In this document: one piece after another, positions 26,591 to 37,600 of the stretch
Layout: every line of letters starts with the position of its first letter
Numbering within the stretch: the first letter of the stretch is position 1
Source of the DNA: Dermatophilus congolensis
GTDB taxonomy: Bacteria > Actinomycetota > Actinomycetes > Actinomycetales > Dermatophilaceae
Direction: 5' to 3'
DNA length: 64,000 nucleotides
Assembly: GCF_900447215.1 (NCBI RefSeq)
Contig: NZ_UFYA01000001.1
Location: 2,418,001 to 2,482,000 of the forward strand
The notes under the pieces: model-generated
The model's input: the letters and a program-made list of their open reading frames with translations, nothing else
Database searches by the model: none
Told to the model about the DNA's origin: nothing
Program-made: the position numbers and the translations under genes

Positions 26591-27457
26591 TCAGGGTTTG
26601 TCTACAGGTTCCTCACTAGCCTGCTCGATCAGCTCGTACACCTTCTCCGAAGCAGCCTCTACCTGCGGGACTTCACCGAAAAACTGATCCATGTCTAACG
26701 CTGGGAACGCAGAGGGAGGGAAGGAGACCGGCCTAGCCGGGACACCTGCCACCGTTGTATGCGGCGCGACCTCCTGCAAAACCACCGACCCCGCTCCGAT
26801 TTTCGCGCCCTCACCCACCCGAATATTGCCCAATACCTTTGCGCCCGCTCCGATCATCACGCCTCGACCGATCTTCGGGTGCCGGTCGCCGCCTTCCTTA
26901 CCTGTTCCGCCCAGCGTCACCTCGTGCAGCATCGAGAAGTCGTCTTCCACTACAGCCGTCTCACCGATGACCACACTTGTCGCGTGGTCAAACATCACGC
27001 CTTTACCGATGCGTGCGCCTGGGTGAATATCCACCGCAAACACTTCAGAAATCCGGTTCTGTAAGTACAGGGCGAATGCAGTTCTACCCTCCACCCAATA
27101 AAAATGCGCCACCCGATACGCCTGCACCGCGTGAAAACCTTTGAAATACAAAAGCGGAGCTGAATACCCTCGAGCTGCCGGATCTCGCGACATCACCGCC
27201 TGCAAATCCGCAAGCACTGCGTCCACCAACCCTGGCCCTTGCGCTAACGCCGCCGAAATCAAATCCCGCAACACCAGCGCCGTCATCGCTGTGTTCTCCA
27301 ACTTCGTCGCTAACAAATGGGTCAGCGCAGCCTCCAAAGAGTCATGCCGCAACACGCAATTGTGCAGAAAACCCGCTAGCGCAGGCTCAGCCGTCGCATC
27401 CGCAGCCGCCTCTGCCCTAATCCGCTCCCACACCAGCTCATCAGCCACCAACTTCAT
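26591..27457 (-). CDS. cysE: Serine O-acetyltransferase
   Basis: A 288-residue full-length CysE that makes O-acetylserine for cysteine synthesis. The N-terminal helical domain includes DLQAVMSRDPAARGYSAPLLYFKGFHAVQAYRVAHF. It is followed by the left-handed beta-helix of hexapeptide repeats (DIHPGARIGKGVMFDHATSVVIGE, then RHPKIGRGVMIGAGAKVLGN) with the active-site His residues. The C-terminal tail is acidic. ATG 27457 is used; a GTG at 27478 has poor spacing to its ribosome site. The gene diverges from an MFS gene. Confidence 0.95.
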   Translation of the reverse strand: MKLVADELVWERIRAEAAADATAEPALAGFLHNCVLRHDSLEAALTHLLATKLENTAMTALVLRDLISAALAQGPGLVDAVLADLQAVMSRDPAARGYSAPLLYFKGFHAVQAYRVAHFYWVEGRTAFALYLQNRISEVFAVDIHPGARIGKGVMFDHATSVVIGETAVVEDDFSMLHEVTLGGTGKEGGDRHPKIGRGVMIGAGAKVLGNIRVGEGAKIGAGSVVLQEVAPHTTVAGVPARPVSFPPSAFPALDMDQFFGEVPQVEAASEKVYELIEQASEEPVDKP

Positions 27458-27609
27458 ACAGCACCAACCCTTTCGCACAAGCCCTCACGAGAGGCACATC
27501 ACGCGAACTACGCCCCAACCACAAGCAAAAGCCATAACGTGGAAAACCGGGCGGAACTTCCCACCCCCGCCCCAAGGCCAGCCAACCCCTCAACCCTAGG
27601 AAGGCCCCG

Positions 27610-29105
27610 ATGCGCGGCGGCAAGCAACGGGAAAACAACCACACCACCGACTACCACGGTAACGACCGCATCCTCACCGGAATTATTTGCGGCGTTCTCA
27701 CCTACTGGCTCTTCGCCCAAACCACCTACAACGTCGCCCCATCGATGCAATCCGACCTACAACTAAGCAGTAACACCCTCAGCATCGCCATCTCTTTGAC
27801 CGCGCTCGTATGCGGCATCACCATCGTCATCATTGGCCGGTTCGCCGACCGACACAGACGTGTGCGTATCGCCCTGGCCGGTAACGCTTTGGGCTTAGCT
27901 GGGTCGCTCATGCTTGCACTAGCTCCCAACAGCCACCCGCTTACCTTGCCTCTGCTCTTGATTGCCCGCACTCTTCAAGGGCTATCCGCCGCCTGCATCA
28001 TGCCCGCGACTCTGGCCCTTGTGAAACAGTACTGGCACGGCCCCGCCCGCCAACGCGCCGTCTCTCTTTGGTCTATCGGTTCTTGGGGAGGAGCCTCAGT
28101 AGCCTCTTTCCTGGCTGGCCTCATGGAACAAACCCCATCTTGGGGTGGAGAGCAATTTTCCTGACCTCCGCTGTTTTCTCCACAGTTTCTTATTTCGTCA
28201 TCCGTCGCTGCCCTGAAACCCGTGCCGCCGACCCCAGACACACCTCACCTGACCGCGCTGGCCTACTCGTCTTCACCATCGCAATGATTGCCCTGCAAAT
28301 ATGGATGACTAAAGGTGAAGACATAGGCTGGTCCAGCAGCACAGCTCTCACCCTCCTCGTCATCGCGGTACTGTCCACCACCGCATTCGTCTACATCGAA
28401 ACCCGCCCCGACAATACCCACCCGTTCATCGACTTCCAGCTCTTCACCAACCGCACCTTCACCGGTTGCCTCATTTCCAACATGCTCCTCAACGGCACAG
28501 CAGCTGGCATGGTTCTCGTTGTTTCCCTCGTTCTCCAAACTGCAGGCACCCTCACCGCCCTCCAAGTAGGAAACCTGACCATTGGTTACGCAATCGGCCT
28601 CATTCTTTTCATCCGCCTTGGCGAAAAACTTCTCCAACGTTGTGGGCCACGCACAGCGATGATCATCGGCTGTGTCATCGCTGCTGTCGGTGTCGCCATG
28701 ATGCTGCCGACTAACACCCTGCAAAGCACCTATATATGGCTCACCATTGCCGGTTTCTCCCTCTACGGGATAGGCGTCGGCATTTATGCCACGCCTTCTA
28801 CCGATACCGCGCTAGCCAACCTGCCTGATGCAATGGGCGCAGCCGGATCAGGCCTATACAAAATGTCTTCCACCATCGGTGGTGCCTTCGGGCTCGCCCT
28901 GACCAGCGCTATCTATTTGAACATTCGTGGTCGAGGAGAAGGCGCCGACTGGATCACTCATCTCCTTGATTTTGCCGGTAGACAGGACAACCTCGCCAAC
29001 CGAGAAGGCGCCATGCTTGCCTTACTGCTAAACGTGGTAGCCCTGCTAATAGCAGTCATTTCCGTAGCCTGGGCAGTCCCGAGAGAGCAGAAAACTCTTA
29101 CCTGA
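27610..29105 (+). pseudogene. MFS drug exporter (DHA2/QacA-like), single-base frameshift
   Basis: The first frame (27610-28164) encodes helices 1-6 of a 14-helix exporter, with MFS motif A as GRFADRHRRVRIA and LWSIGSWGG. It then runs into a stop. The second frame, open from 28068 and homologous from about 28140 (GWRAIFLTSAVF) to 29105, supplies helices 7-14. The break falls at the G-run 28142-28145: one extra G would give SWGWRAIF and fuse the frames. The rest is well preserved. It is either a recent pseudogene or a base-call error in the run. GGAAGG precedes the ATG at 27610. Confidence 0.85.
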
Positions 29106-29175
29106 TCTCTTTAGGGATGCATCAGCTCCACCGAAAAGCAGGAAAAACTCACCCTTGCGCAGGCAAGCTGAACTC

Positions 29176-29775
29176 ATGAACGCGCGCCGCTTCAGCGAAT
29201 TGGACTGGCCTCGCCGTACCCAACGCTTAACCATTCGACCTGCCACTATGGCTGATGCAGACACCAGTTTTGCCCAGCGATCCATACCGCAGGTTGGGCG
29301 CTGGATGACCTCCCAGCCTGATAACCGCCAAGCCTTCCAGCAGGCGTTTCGTCTTGGTCTTGAGAACACGCTCATCCTTGAGAGTGACTCTGGGGCTGGC
29401 TCGCGTGTCATTGGCGAAATGAGATGTCAGGTCAAAGATGCGTGGGGGCAACGAGAAATTGTCGAACAAGCCCGTCAAAGCCGTGCTGAGCTGGGCTGGT
29501 TCATCATTCCGCAAGAGCACGGAAAAGGCTACGGATTGGAGGCAGTTACTGAACTGCTCGCAATCGCTTTCGATGGAGTGGGTGTACGTCGAGTAGAAGC
29601 AGGATGCTTCGCGGAGAACGAAGCATCCTGGCGTCTCATGGAGCGGCTAGGTATGCGGCGTGAGGGCCACTACATTGCTGAAAGTTTGCACCGTGACGGT
29701 ACCTGGCGGGACACGATGATGTACGCGTTATTGGCCAAGGAATGGCGTGACCGGCACAAACACCAGCAGCAATAA
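29176..29775 (+). CDS. GNAT-family N-acetyltransferase (RimJ/RimL-like)
   Basis: A 199-residue GNAT protein. It has the usual start TQRLTIRPATMADAD, an acetyl-CoA motif region ELGWFIIPQEHGKGYGLEAVTELL and the C-terminal ENEASWRLMERLGMRREGHYIAE typical of the RimJ/RimL branch. This branch acetylates protein N-termini or small amines; the target is unknown. ATG 29176 is preferred over an in-frame TTG at 29155. Confidence 0.85.
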   Translation: MNARRFSELDWPRRTQRLTIRPATMADADTSFAQRSIPQVGRWMTSQPDNRQAFQQAFRLGLENTLILESDSGAGSRVIGEMRCQVKDAWGQREIVEQARQSRAELGWFIIPQEHGKGYGLEAVTELLAIAFDGVGVRRVEAGCFAENEASWRLMERLGMRREGHYIAESLHRDGTWRDTMMYALLAKEWRDRHKHQQQ

Positions 29776-29812
29776 CCTCAATCGAGGGTGCCTACCTTTG
29801 AGCGTGGAACTT

Positions 29813-31195
29813 TCAGGACTGGCTACCTCCTGAAGAGACAGAGCGATATGTCTGTGCTGATGCTGCGTTCTGCTCGCCGTCGCGGCGCTTTTCAATGATG
29901 AGGCGACGGGCCCAGTAATCTTTCTCAGCGATTTCGATACGGGGACGTTGCCCCAGGCGAGCACGCTGGGCGACAACGCGCTCTTCGAGCTTGATGACCC
30001 GTGAAACGAGGGAGGCTCGTTTTTCTGCGCTCATTGGTTCGGCCGGGATGGCAGTGCCATCTGGGCGAGAGTCGTAAGGCATTCGGGCAGTTCCGGTGGC
30101 TGCCTCGCCACGTAGATTGACGCCAGGGTTGAGGTCAGGGTCGACGTCGATCTGGCCGGTGGCTTTCTGGTACCGCCATTCCAAAGTGCGGGGGACGGAA
30201 AGAGTGACGTGGTTGGGATGCTCGTGGTAGTGGACTTCTTCAGGAGTTTCCGGCAGCACCGGGTTAGGTGGGTTGGCGGTGAAAGCCGCGACCATAAGCA
30301 GCACACGCGCAAGCAGGTTCACAAAAAGCAGCAGCGTGGCGATGGATGCCGCAGATGCCAAGAGTGGGTTTTTACCGACGGAAGATACAAGGGAGGTGCC
30401 CAGGGTTACGACGATCTGGACAACGATCCCACCGATGATGGACCCCATCCAGAGATCTTTGCGGGTGGCGTGAACATGCGCGGTGACGATAAACAGGCAA
30501 GCGAACGTGCATGCTGCCACTGCCGAAGCGACGAGTAAACCACCTAAACGGGCGGCAGTAGCGATGAGGGGTACACCATCGAGGCCGATGAGAGCAGCGA
30601 AAGTCTTGCCCATCGTGCCCGCGGCGGTGCCCAGGAGCGCAGAGAGCACGATCCCAAAAGACATGCCAATGAACCCGAAGAGGTCTCGGGCTTTTTGCAG
30701 GGCAATGTTTTCGGCGGGAGTGGCGATACCGAACATGGCCTGCACACAGGTGCGGATGCAGGTCATGATGTTGACTGCTGACCACAGCAAGACCACCGCA
30801 GCAATGATCGAGGTGGGATTAAGAGCGCTGTCCATGATCAGCGAGTCTGGATCGATGAGCCCTGCGCCGGAGCCATCTTTGAGGATGTTGGGAAGTACTT
30901 GGTTGACGGCACGGATTACTTGGCGGCGTAGGTCAGCATCGTTGCCCAGGGTGGCCATGAAAAAGGTCCAGGCGATGGTGAGGGCTGAGACAATGGAGAA
31001 CAGGGCGGAGTAGGCGATTCCACCGGCGAGCATCGCGCCTTTTGCTGCGTTGTACCGGTTCATGGACCGCATGGCCCGTGAGTCCATGACGAAGTCGATG
31101 AGTTTTTTTATCGGGGAGGGTTTTTCAGGGGTTTGGGGGAGTGATGTGGCGGATTCGTCCACATCTGTGCTCTTCGCTGCGGCCATGGTGTTCAC
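29813..31195 (-). CDS. YihY/BrkB (YhjD-like) membrane protein
   Basis: A 460-residue protein with about six membrane helices between residues 55 and 320. The pattern RYNAAKGAMLAGGIAYSALFSI near the start and the repeated helix-break layout match the YihY/BrkB family, sometimes named virulence factor BrkB although no ribonuclease activity or single function is established. The C-terminal 140 residues are hydrophilic and charged. GTG 31195 is in frame with ATG 31186 three codons later; neither has a clear ribosome site. Confidence 0.85.
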   Translation of the reverse strand: MNTMAAAKSTDVDESATSLPQTPEKPSPIKKLIDFVMDSRAMRSMNRYNAAKGAMLAGGIAYSALFSIVSALTIAWTFFMATLGNDADLRRQVIRAVNQVLPNILKDGSGAGLIDPDSLIMDSALNPTSIIAAVVLLWSAVNIMTCIRTCVQAMFGIATPAENIALQKARDLFGFIGMSFGIVLSALLGTAAGTMGKTFAALIGLDGVPLIATAARLGGLLVASAVAACTFACLFIVTAHVHATRKDLWMGSIIGGIVVQIVVTLGTSLVSSVGKNPLLASAASIATLLLFVNLLARVLLMVAAFTANPPNPVLPETPEEVHYHEHPNHVTLSVPRTLEWRYQKATGQIDVDPDLNPGVNLRGEAATGTARMPYDSRPDGTAIPAEPMSAEKRASLVSRVIKLEERVVAQRARLGQRPRIEIAEKDYWARRLIIEKRRDGEQNAASAQTYRSVSSGGSQS

Positions 31196-31364
31196 GGTAT
31201 GTCAGCAAGTCGTGGGAGACCTGTCAGGGCGGGGTGTGTGGCGTTCTTTCGTGGGGCATCCACGCTGTGAGCGCGGATAAGGTCAAGATCCTTGGCCCTT
31301 GCGTTAGCAGGGGTGTTTTGGATGTTTCTGTACAGAAACATCCCCGTTCCGAAAGGGTGTTTTG

Positions 31365-31799
31365 ATGGCTGCACTTTCCGACGTGCTTTGTGACTCGTCT
31401 CGACGTGACCAGGTCGTGGCTGAGGTGGTTTCCACGATTGAGCAGGAAGTGACGGGTAAGTCCGGTATCTCCGGTATGGCGTTTAAGACGGCTTTCAAGG
31501 CTGTGCAGAAGATGAGCCCGGATCTGGTGCGTACGGCTGTAGACAGGATGTTGCCGGATGCTGCAGAGAAGTTGGACCCGTTGTGGCAGGAGAAAGGCGC
31601 TGTTCCCTTTGGCGACTACTTGTTGTCGCGTTCGGATGAAGCTGCCGATGCTCTGCTCTCCGTGACGGATGAGAGGGCTGCTCGTCCGAATAACGCTGCG
31701 GTGGCGAAGATCTACAACACGGTGCGGCCCAAGGCCAAGTCTCATGTTGTTGAAGCTCTGCCTGCTATCGGGCGTGTGATTGAAAAGCATGCCGCCTGA
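31365..31799 (+). CDS. DUF6918-like small cytoplasmic protein
   Basis: A 144-residue helical protein. The pattern SGMAFKTAFKAVQKMSPD, DRMLPDAAEKLDPLW and SDEAADALLSVTDERA matches an uncharacterised actinobacterial family that I recall as DUF6918. AAAGGG lies before the ATG. It has no signal peptide or membrane segment. Function unknown. It diverges from the BrkB-like gene. Confidence 0.75.
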   Translation: MAALSDVLCDSSRRDQVVAEVVSTIEQEVTGKSGISGMAFKTAFKAVQKMSPDLVRTAVDRMLPDAAEKLDPLWQEKGAVPFGDYLLSRSDEAADALLSVTDERAARPNNAAVAKIYNTVRPKAKSHVVEALPAIGRVIEKHAA

Positions 31800-31871
31800 A
31801 TTAACTGGTGAATAAAGTGGACGACTGAGTTCTGCTATGGCAGGGCTCAGTCGTTTGCTGTGTCCAGTGGA

Positions 31872-32792
31872 TTATTGGGTCAGGGCGTGGCCGTAGGGCA
31901 GTGAGTCAAGAAAATGGCAGATGGCTTGGGTTAGTGGGGTGGCACGCAGGTCATTGCCGTTGGACCCGCCTTGAATGACGCGAGCTTGCCAGGTGGGTCG
32001 TTTGTTTTCGATGCTGCGGAAATGGGTGTAGCCGTTGTAGAAACGGCCGGTGTGAGGGTGTAGCAGCCAGATAGGGATTGTTAGGGCGTCCATACCGATG
32101 GCGCTGATGTCTTCGCCTCTGCAGGCGCAATGGCTGTAGGTGTAGAGGGTTTCGCGGGTGGGGGTGCGGAACCACAGGCCTTCTGGGCCAGAACGGATGC
32201 TGTGTCGTACTTGGGTGAGTGCTTCTTCACGCAGATCAGTGGGGGACATCCAGTCTTTTTGGAGTGCGGTAGCTGCTGCGTTGACGAACTGGTTGAGGGA
32301 GGCTGTGCCGTGCCCGTAGATGTCTAGTCGCAGCCGTTGTGCGATGGAGGACAACACGAAAGGGTCATTGATGAAGGCGAGTAGTTCGGCGTAAGGGGTG
32401 GGGGGTAGTGAGATCGGGGCGTCGATGAGACAGGCGGCGCTGACTATCTCAGGTGCGAGCCGAGCGGACCATAAGGCGATATCGCCGCCCCATAGGTGCC
32501 CTACGAGTACGAAAGATGTGGTTCCGGTGGCGTTGGCGATGCTGTGCAGGTCCGTTGCGAACTCTGCTGTTTCTCGTAAAGGGGCAGTGCTTTGTCCGTG
32601 TCCGCGTAGGTCTAGGGCTAGGACACGTCCGTAGCTGGTGAGTGCCGGAGCGATGTGATCCCATGCCCGCGCGTTGTCGCAGACATTGTGGATAAGAAGG
32701 ATCGTTGGTTGGTCTATGCCACGATCGCCTCCGAAGTCGCGCACGGCTATGTGGCCAGAAGTGACGCGAATTAACTTGTGTAACGGAAGCAT
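31872..32792 (-). CDS. Alpha/beta-hydrolase fold protein lacking the catalytic triad
   Basis: A 306-residue intact frame with clear alpha/beta-hydrolase architecture (ARAWDHIAPAL, LALDLRGHGQS, FVLVGHLWGGDIALW). The nucleophile elbow reads GHLWGG with Leu at position 100 where Ser is expected. The oxyanion HG is HN (LIHNVCDN). The acid strand IPIWLLHPHTG lacks the usual GxxD, and the late strand VIQGGSNGND has no catalytic His. It therefore looks like a pseudo-enzyme that may bind a ligand or protein, or a gene losing its function. The frame is unbroken and the start ATG 32792 is reasonable. Confidence 0.8.
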   Translation of the reverse strand: MLPLHKLIRVTSGHIAVRDFGGDRGIDQPTILLIHNVCDNARAWDHIAPALTSYGRVLALDLRGHGQSTAPLRETAEFATDLHSIANATGTTSFVLVGHLWGGDIALWSARLAPEIVSAACLIDAPISLPPTPYAELLAFINDPFVLSSIAQRLRLDIYGHGTASLNQFVNAAATALQKDWMSPTDLREEALTQVRHSIRSGPEGLWFRTPTRETLYTYSHCACRGEDISAIGMDALTIPIWLLHPHTGRFYNGYTHFRSIENKRPTWQARVIQGGSNGNDLRATPLTQAICHFLDSLPYGHALTQ

Positions 32793-33470
32793 CCTGTCCT
32801 CAAGCAGTCGGTTGGTGATGCCTGGACTTTTTCACGGAAGGCAGCAGCGTTCTTTTCCAGATGTGACCGCACTCACGGTAACGGACGGGTAACAATTTTG
32901 AAGGCGCTATGGCTGTGCTTTTCTTCCAGCGAATCAAGAATCTTCCTAGAGACCTGTGAAACCCGCTCAGTGATGGACTCTTGCAACTGCGGCAAAGCTT
33001 GATTTTTTAATCGCATACCTGGCCGTGAACATGCAGAAACTGCGTCGTTCACTCCAACGAATACAGCTACTGATTCTGAGCATCAGCGCAAAACTCCCAA
33101 ACGGTACATGTTCGCAAACGGCGAAGCCACCTCCCATAGCGTGAGATCCCTCAATTTGTAAGCAAACTCGCCTCGTCAATGCCACCTGTAAATACCCACG
33201 TAAAAGCACATATCTATCTGCATCCAATACCACACACAGACACGTCTATCCGTTAAATCCAGAAGCTCACCAAAACAACCCCAACCCTGGCTAAGACCAC
33301 AGATGTCATCCACCGCCACAATCACCGGCCACAATGGATCGAGGCGCTTCACAAGATGCTCACGATTCGGCGAGATGTAAGGCTAAACCCACAAGTTATG
33401 TCGCAGACTGCCGATCTACCATGAATACTCGTTGCAACGCGATCTGCGGGGCCATCAGCAAGGAGAGTCC
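32793..33470. other. 678-bp AT-richer intergenic region
   Basis: This stretch is visibly richer in A and T than its neighbours. I see no intact gene, tRNA or known RNA. The minus-strand frame at 32967-33233 has no ribosome site and no recognisable domain. Promoters for the two flanking divergent genes should lie here. It may be decayed DNA. Confidence 0.5.
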
Positions 33471-34628
33471 ATGAACTCGCTCATGAATGTGTCGCTCGTC
33501 AGCGACACCGCGGTCTGGGTAATCCGGATCATCGCGATAGTCGCATTCATCGCCTTGATCGTTAAATGGGGGGCCCTGGCACGCAACACCATCGTTCGCG
33601 TCATTCTTCGAGTTATCTCCCTTGTTGTCGTGACCGTCCTGGCTGCGCTCGCCCTCGCTGCACCTATCAACGCTGAATATGGCTGGTACTCCACCATCGC
33701 TGACTTCTTTCCAGGCAGCGCCACCTCCAACAGCAGCTCCACCGGCGCCTCAGCCACCCAAGCCCTAGGAAACAACCACTCCTCCAGCCCCCTCATCACC
33801 GGAGCTCGTAACAGGCCAGCAGTGAACCTTTCTCCTCGGCCCACCAAAACTAACTCCGGCGCAGGATTCCAAGACTTCACCGTTGCAGGACAACGCAGCG
33901 GAGTTACCAGCAAGGTCACAGTCTGGTTCCCCAAGGAATACTTCGAAGACCCCAACGCGACCTTTCCCGTCATTGAAGCCTTCCACGGCATCAAACCCGC
34001 ACCGTACGCCTACTTCAACGTAGTCCAGATCGACAAAATCATCACCGACCTGGTTGCACAAGGAAAAATGAAACCCTCCATTGTGTTGGTCCCGCACTGG
34101 GCCGTCGGTGGTAAAGACAACGAGTGCGTCAACTCCGCTGCCGGTGGCAACGTCGAAACCTGGATCAGCGAAGACATCCCAGCATGGGCATACAACACCT
34201 TCCGCGTCACCCCCGGCCGGGACTCCTTCTCCGCTTACGGCCTCTCTGCTGGCGGATACTGCGCCAGCATGGTCTCGATGCTTCACCCCGATGTCTTCGC
34301 TACCGGCATCTCCCTAGGTGGCTACTGGGCACCCCTGTTCGACCAGCCTTTCGTACCCTTCAAACCCGGCAGCGAACAATGGAAGCGCTACGACCTCATC
34401 AACGTCGAGAAAAAGAGCGCACCCCCCGTTGCCCTATGGACGCTCTACGGCGCAGGTGACAACCTCGCCCTCGCCGGCACCGCCGAATTCGCCAAAGCTG
34501 TTCGGCCTCCCTCGTCTTTCACCGAAACCAAGCTCTCCCAAGGCGGCCACAACACCTCGGTGTGGACACCCCACGTGCCTGCATCTCTGGAATGGCTCGC
34601 TGAGCACTCCCCGGCATTCAAGAAATGA
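33471..34628 (+). CDS. Membrane-anchored esterase coupled to lysX
   Basis: A 385-residue protein with two N-terminal hydrophobic helices (about 13-33 and 42-65), a Ser/Thr-rich linker to residue 135 and an esterase-D-like alpha/beta-hydrolase domain outside the membrane. The nucleophile is S259 in YGLSAGGYC, the acid probably D330 (YGAGDN) and the base H360 (GGHNTS). AAGGAG precedes ATG 33471. The stop overlaps the lysX start (ATGA at 34625-34628). Hydrolases paired with MprF-type lipid aminoacylating enzymes can remove the amino acid from the lipid. A role in trimming lysyl-lipids is a reasonable inference here. Confidence 0.85.
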   Translation: MNSLMNVSLVSDTAVWVIRIIAIVAFIALIVKWGALARNTIVRVILRVISLVVVTVLAALALAAPINAEYGWYSTIADFFPGSATSNSSSTGASATQALGNNHSSSPLITGARNRPAVNLSPRPTKTNSGAGFQDFTVAGQRSGVTSKVTVWFPKEYFEDPNATFPVIEAFHGIKPAPYAYFNVVQIDKIITDLVAQGKMKPSIVLVPHWAVGGKDNECVNSAAGGNVETWISEDIPAWAYNTFRVTPGRDSFSAYGLSAGGYCASMVSMLHPDVFATGISLGGYWAPLFDQPFVPFKPGSEQWKRYDLINVEKKSAPPVALWTLYGAGDNLALAGTAEFAKAVRPPSSFTETKLSQGGHNTSVWTPHVPASLEWLAEHSPAFKK

Positions 34629-37600
34629 CCGATTCCATGAGCACCACCCGCACAACCCCGACCACGGAATCCCAAGCGTCCCCGGCAGACAACACTGCTG
34701 ACCAGCTAACACCCGAAGAAACACAAAAACACAACAATCGACGCCGCCTACGAGCCCAGGCCACCCCCGCGCAAGAAAACGCTGCCCGCGTCCTCATCGC
34801 GGTATTTGCCACTACCTTGGCCCTCACAGTGGTGTTCTACTTCGTCGGAGGGCGACTTAGCGGATTTGCCCTGCGCATCGTCTACGGCACCATCAACATC
34901 CCTGCAACCACAAGCCTCGTATCCATCCTGGTGCTTGCTCTGCTTGTCGGTGCTCTTCTCCGGCGTAAACGCATGGCTTTGTACATCGTTGCGTCTTTCC
35001 AGATCCTTGGATTCCTCTGGTCAGCTCAACGGCTTGCTTCTGTCCTCGTCGGAACTTTCTCCCCACCCACTGAGGCGATTCGGGTATCACCAGAGCGCCT
35101 CATCCTCGTGGACAGCCTTGCGATCATTTTCGGTCTGACCGTCCCTGTGATTCTGTGGTGGGTCCGTCCAGCATTCCCGGCTCGTGTTCAACGCGGATCC
35201 TTCATCCGTGCCTCACTCATCGCCATCTGCGGTTCGCTTATTTCTGTCGGCATCGCTTTCGCCATCATGGAAGCCACCGCAGAGGAACGCTCCGTTCTCC
35301 GCGCCTTCGGTGCTGTTGTGCGTAACTCTCTGGGCGTTGCCGGAGTCGCTGACCGGCACGTGCTCCACACCGTCGGCCACGGCGTACCCGTTCTTCTCGA
35401 GATCTGCCTATCAGCTACTTTCGTTCTGGCTATCTGGGCCTTCTTGCGCTCCTCTGGTTCACCCCAGAACTGGACTGGCATGAGTGAGGTCGCGGTCCGT
35501 GAACTCCTTGCCCAACACGGCCAAGCTGACTCCCTGGGTTACTTCGCCACCCGCCGCGACCGCTCCTACTCTTTTTCCGATGACCAGAAAGCCGTCTTGG
35601 CTTACCGCGTCGTCGGATCTGTTGCACTGGCCTCTGGTGACCCCATCGGTGAACACACATCGTGGAAGTCTGCCGTTGACAACTGGCTCGAATCCTGCCG
35701 TGAATACGGTTGGATTCCCGCTGTCACTAGCGTTGGAGCCGAAGCAGGTCGCTTCTTCGCTGCCCGAGGGTTCGGCATCGTCCCGCTCGGTGACGAAGCC
35801 ATCCTTCACCCTGACCGTTTCACTCTCGACTCCACCTCCATGACCTCCGTACGGCAGGCCGTTACTCGCGCTCGCCGAGCCGGACTGACCGTCACCATCC
35901 GCCGCCACAGCGATCTCACTGAGGCTGAGATGGCCGAAATGATCCACCTCGCCGACTCCTGGCGCATCGGTGGGCCTGAACGTGGCTTCTCTATGGCTCT
36001 AGAACGCCTCGGAGATCCTGCCGATGGACGCTGTGTCCTTGTCATGGCTCACACCAAAGACGGCAAACCCGTCGGCATGCTTTCCCTAGTCCCATGGGGA
36101 CGAACCGGACTGTCACTGGACGTCATGCGTCGTTCGCCTGAGGCACCCAACGGCGTTACCGAACTCATGGTCGCCGAACTCATGGACCGCGCCGAATCCC
36201 TCGGCCTTATTCACGTTTCTTTGAACTTCGCTGTTGCCCGGTCAGTTTTCGCGGACGCAGACGAGCTCGGTGCCTCCCCATTTACTCGGGCAGGATCTGG
36301 GCTGCTGGGCCTTGTTGACCGCTTCACCCAGATCGAAAGCCTCTACCGCAACAACGACCGGTACCGGCCTGAATGGGTGCCTAGGTATGTCTGTTTCGAA
36401 GGTGCCGCAGCGCTACCCGCCGTGGCTCTGGCCATCGGCGCCGCCGAAGGATTCCTGCCGCTGCCAGGTCGCAACACCAGCGTCGGTAACCAGCTCACCC
36501 CCTTCGAACTCGAACGAGCCAGCGAAGCTGAACGAATCACCTTCGAGGTCACAGCTGTTGAACCACGGCGCAGCAACTCCACCCGTCACCGCATGCGTCA
36601 TCTCGACGCGCTCTGCGCCGCAGGACGTAACCCTTACACGGTTGGTCGCCCCGGCGGAGAAGCCTTGGCCACACTGAGCGCGCAGACTCCTGCTACCGGC
36701 ACTGAGGTGCACGTGCACGCGCGTGTACGCAGCGTCCGACGCCACGGAGGAGTCATCTTCGTGACCCTCATCGATAACGGAGTCCAGGCTCAAGCCATCC
36801 TCGAGCGCGACACTCTCGGTGCTGACCAGATCGAACTGTTTGGTCGCAACATCGATACCGGAGACCTGCTCTCCTTCCAAGGTCACATGGGAATCTCCCG
36901 CAACGGCACCTCCTCGATCATCGTCAGCTCCTGGGACATCGCTGCCAAGGCGCTACACCCTGTCCCTTACGGCGGTTTGACAGATCCTGGTCAGCGAGCC
37001 CGTGCGCGAACCATGGACCTGCTTGTTCACCCTCAAGCCGCAGCTAAATTGCGTGCCCGCTCGCGGGCCATCGGAGCAGTTCGCTCCGTCCTGCTCGAAG
37101 AGGGATACCTGGAAGTCGAGACGCCCATGCTGCAAAGCACAAATGGTGGCGCTACTGCTCGACCGTTCCGGACGTTCTCCAACGCCTATGGAACTGACCT
37201 AGTCATGCGTATCGCCCCAGAGCTTGCACTCAAGCGTCTTCTTGCAGGCGATATGGGGCCCGTGTTCGAAATTGGCCGTAACTTCCGTAATGAAGGCGCC
37301 GATTTAACGCACAACCCAGAATTCACCGTTCTGGAGGCCTACCGTCCTTTCTCGGACTACAACGGAATGCGGTTGCTCACTCAACGAGTGATCCAAGCTG
37401 CTGCGCGTGCTGTGCATGGGGCCGAAGTCATTCCACTGCCGATGGGTCCTGAAGATGAAAACGGCAACCGCACCGTTATCCCGGTTGATATTTCTGGGGA
37501 CTGGCCAGTTATTTCTGTTGCCGATGCTGTTTCCGAAAAGGTTGGTCAGCGCGTCTCGCACACTACCGACCTAGAAACTTTGCTTGCACTGGCGCGTAAG

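Noticed and set aside
32967-33233. 88-residue minus-strand frame in the AT-richer gap
   Set aside because: No ribosome site, no family match by eye and atypical composition.
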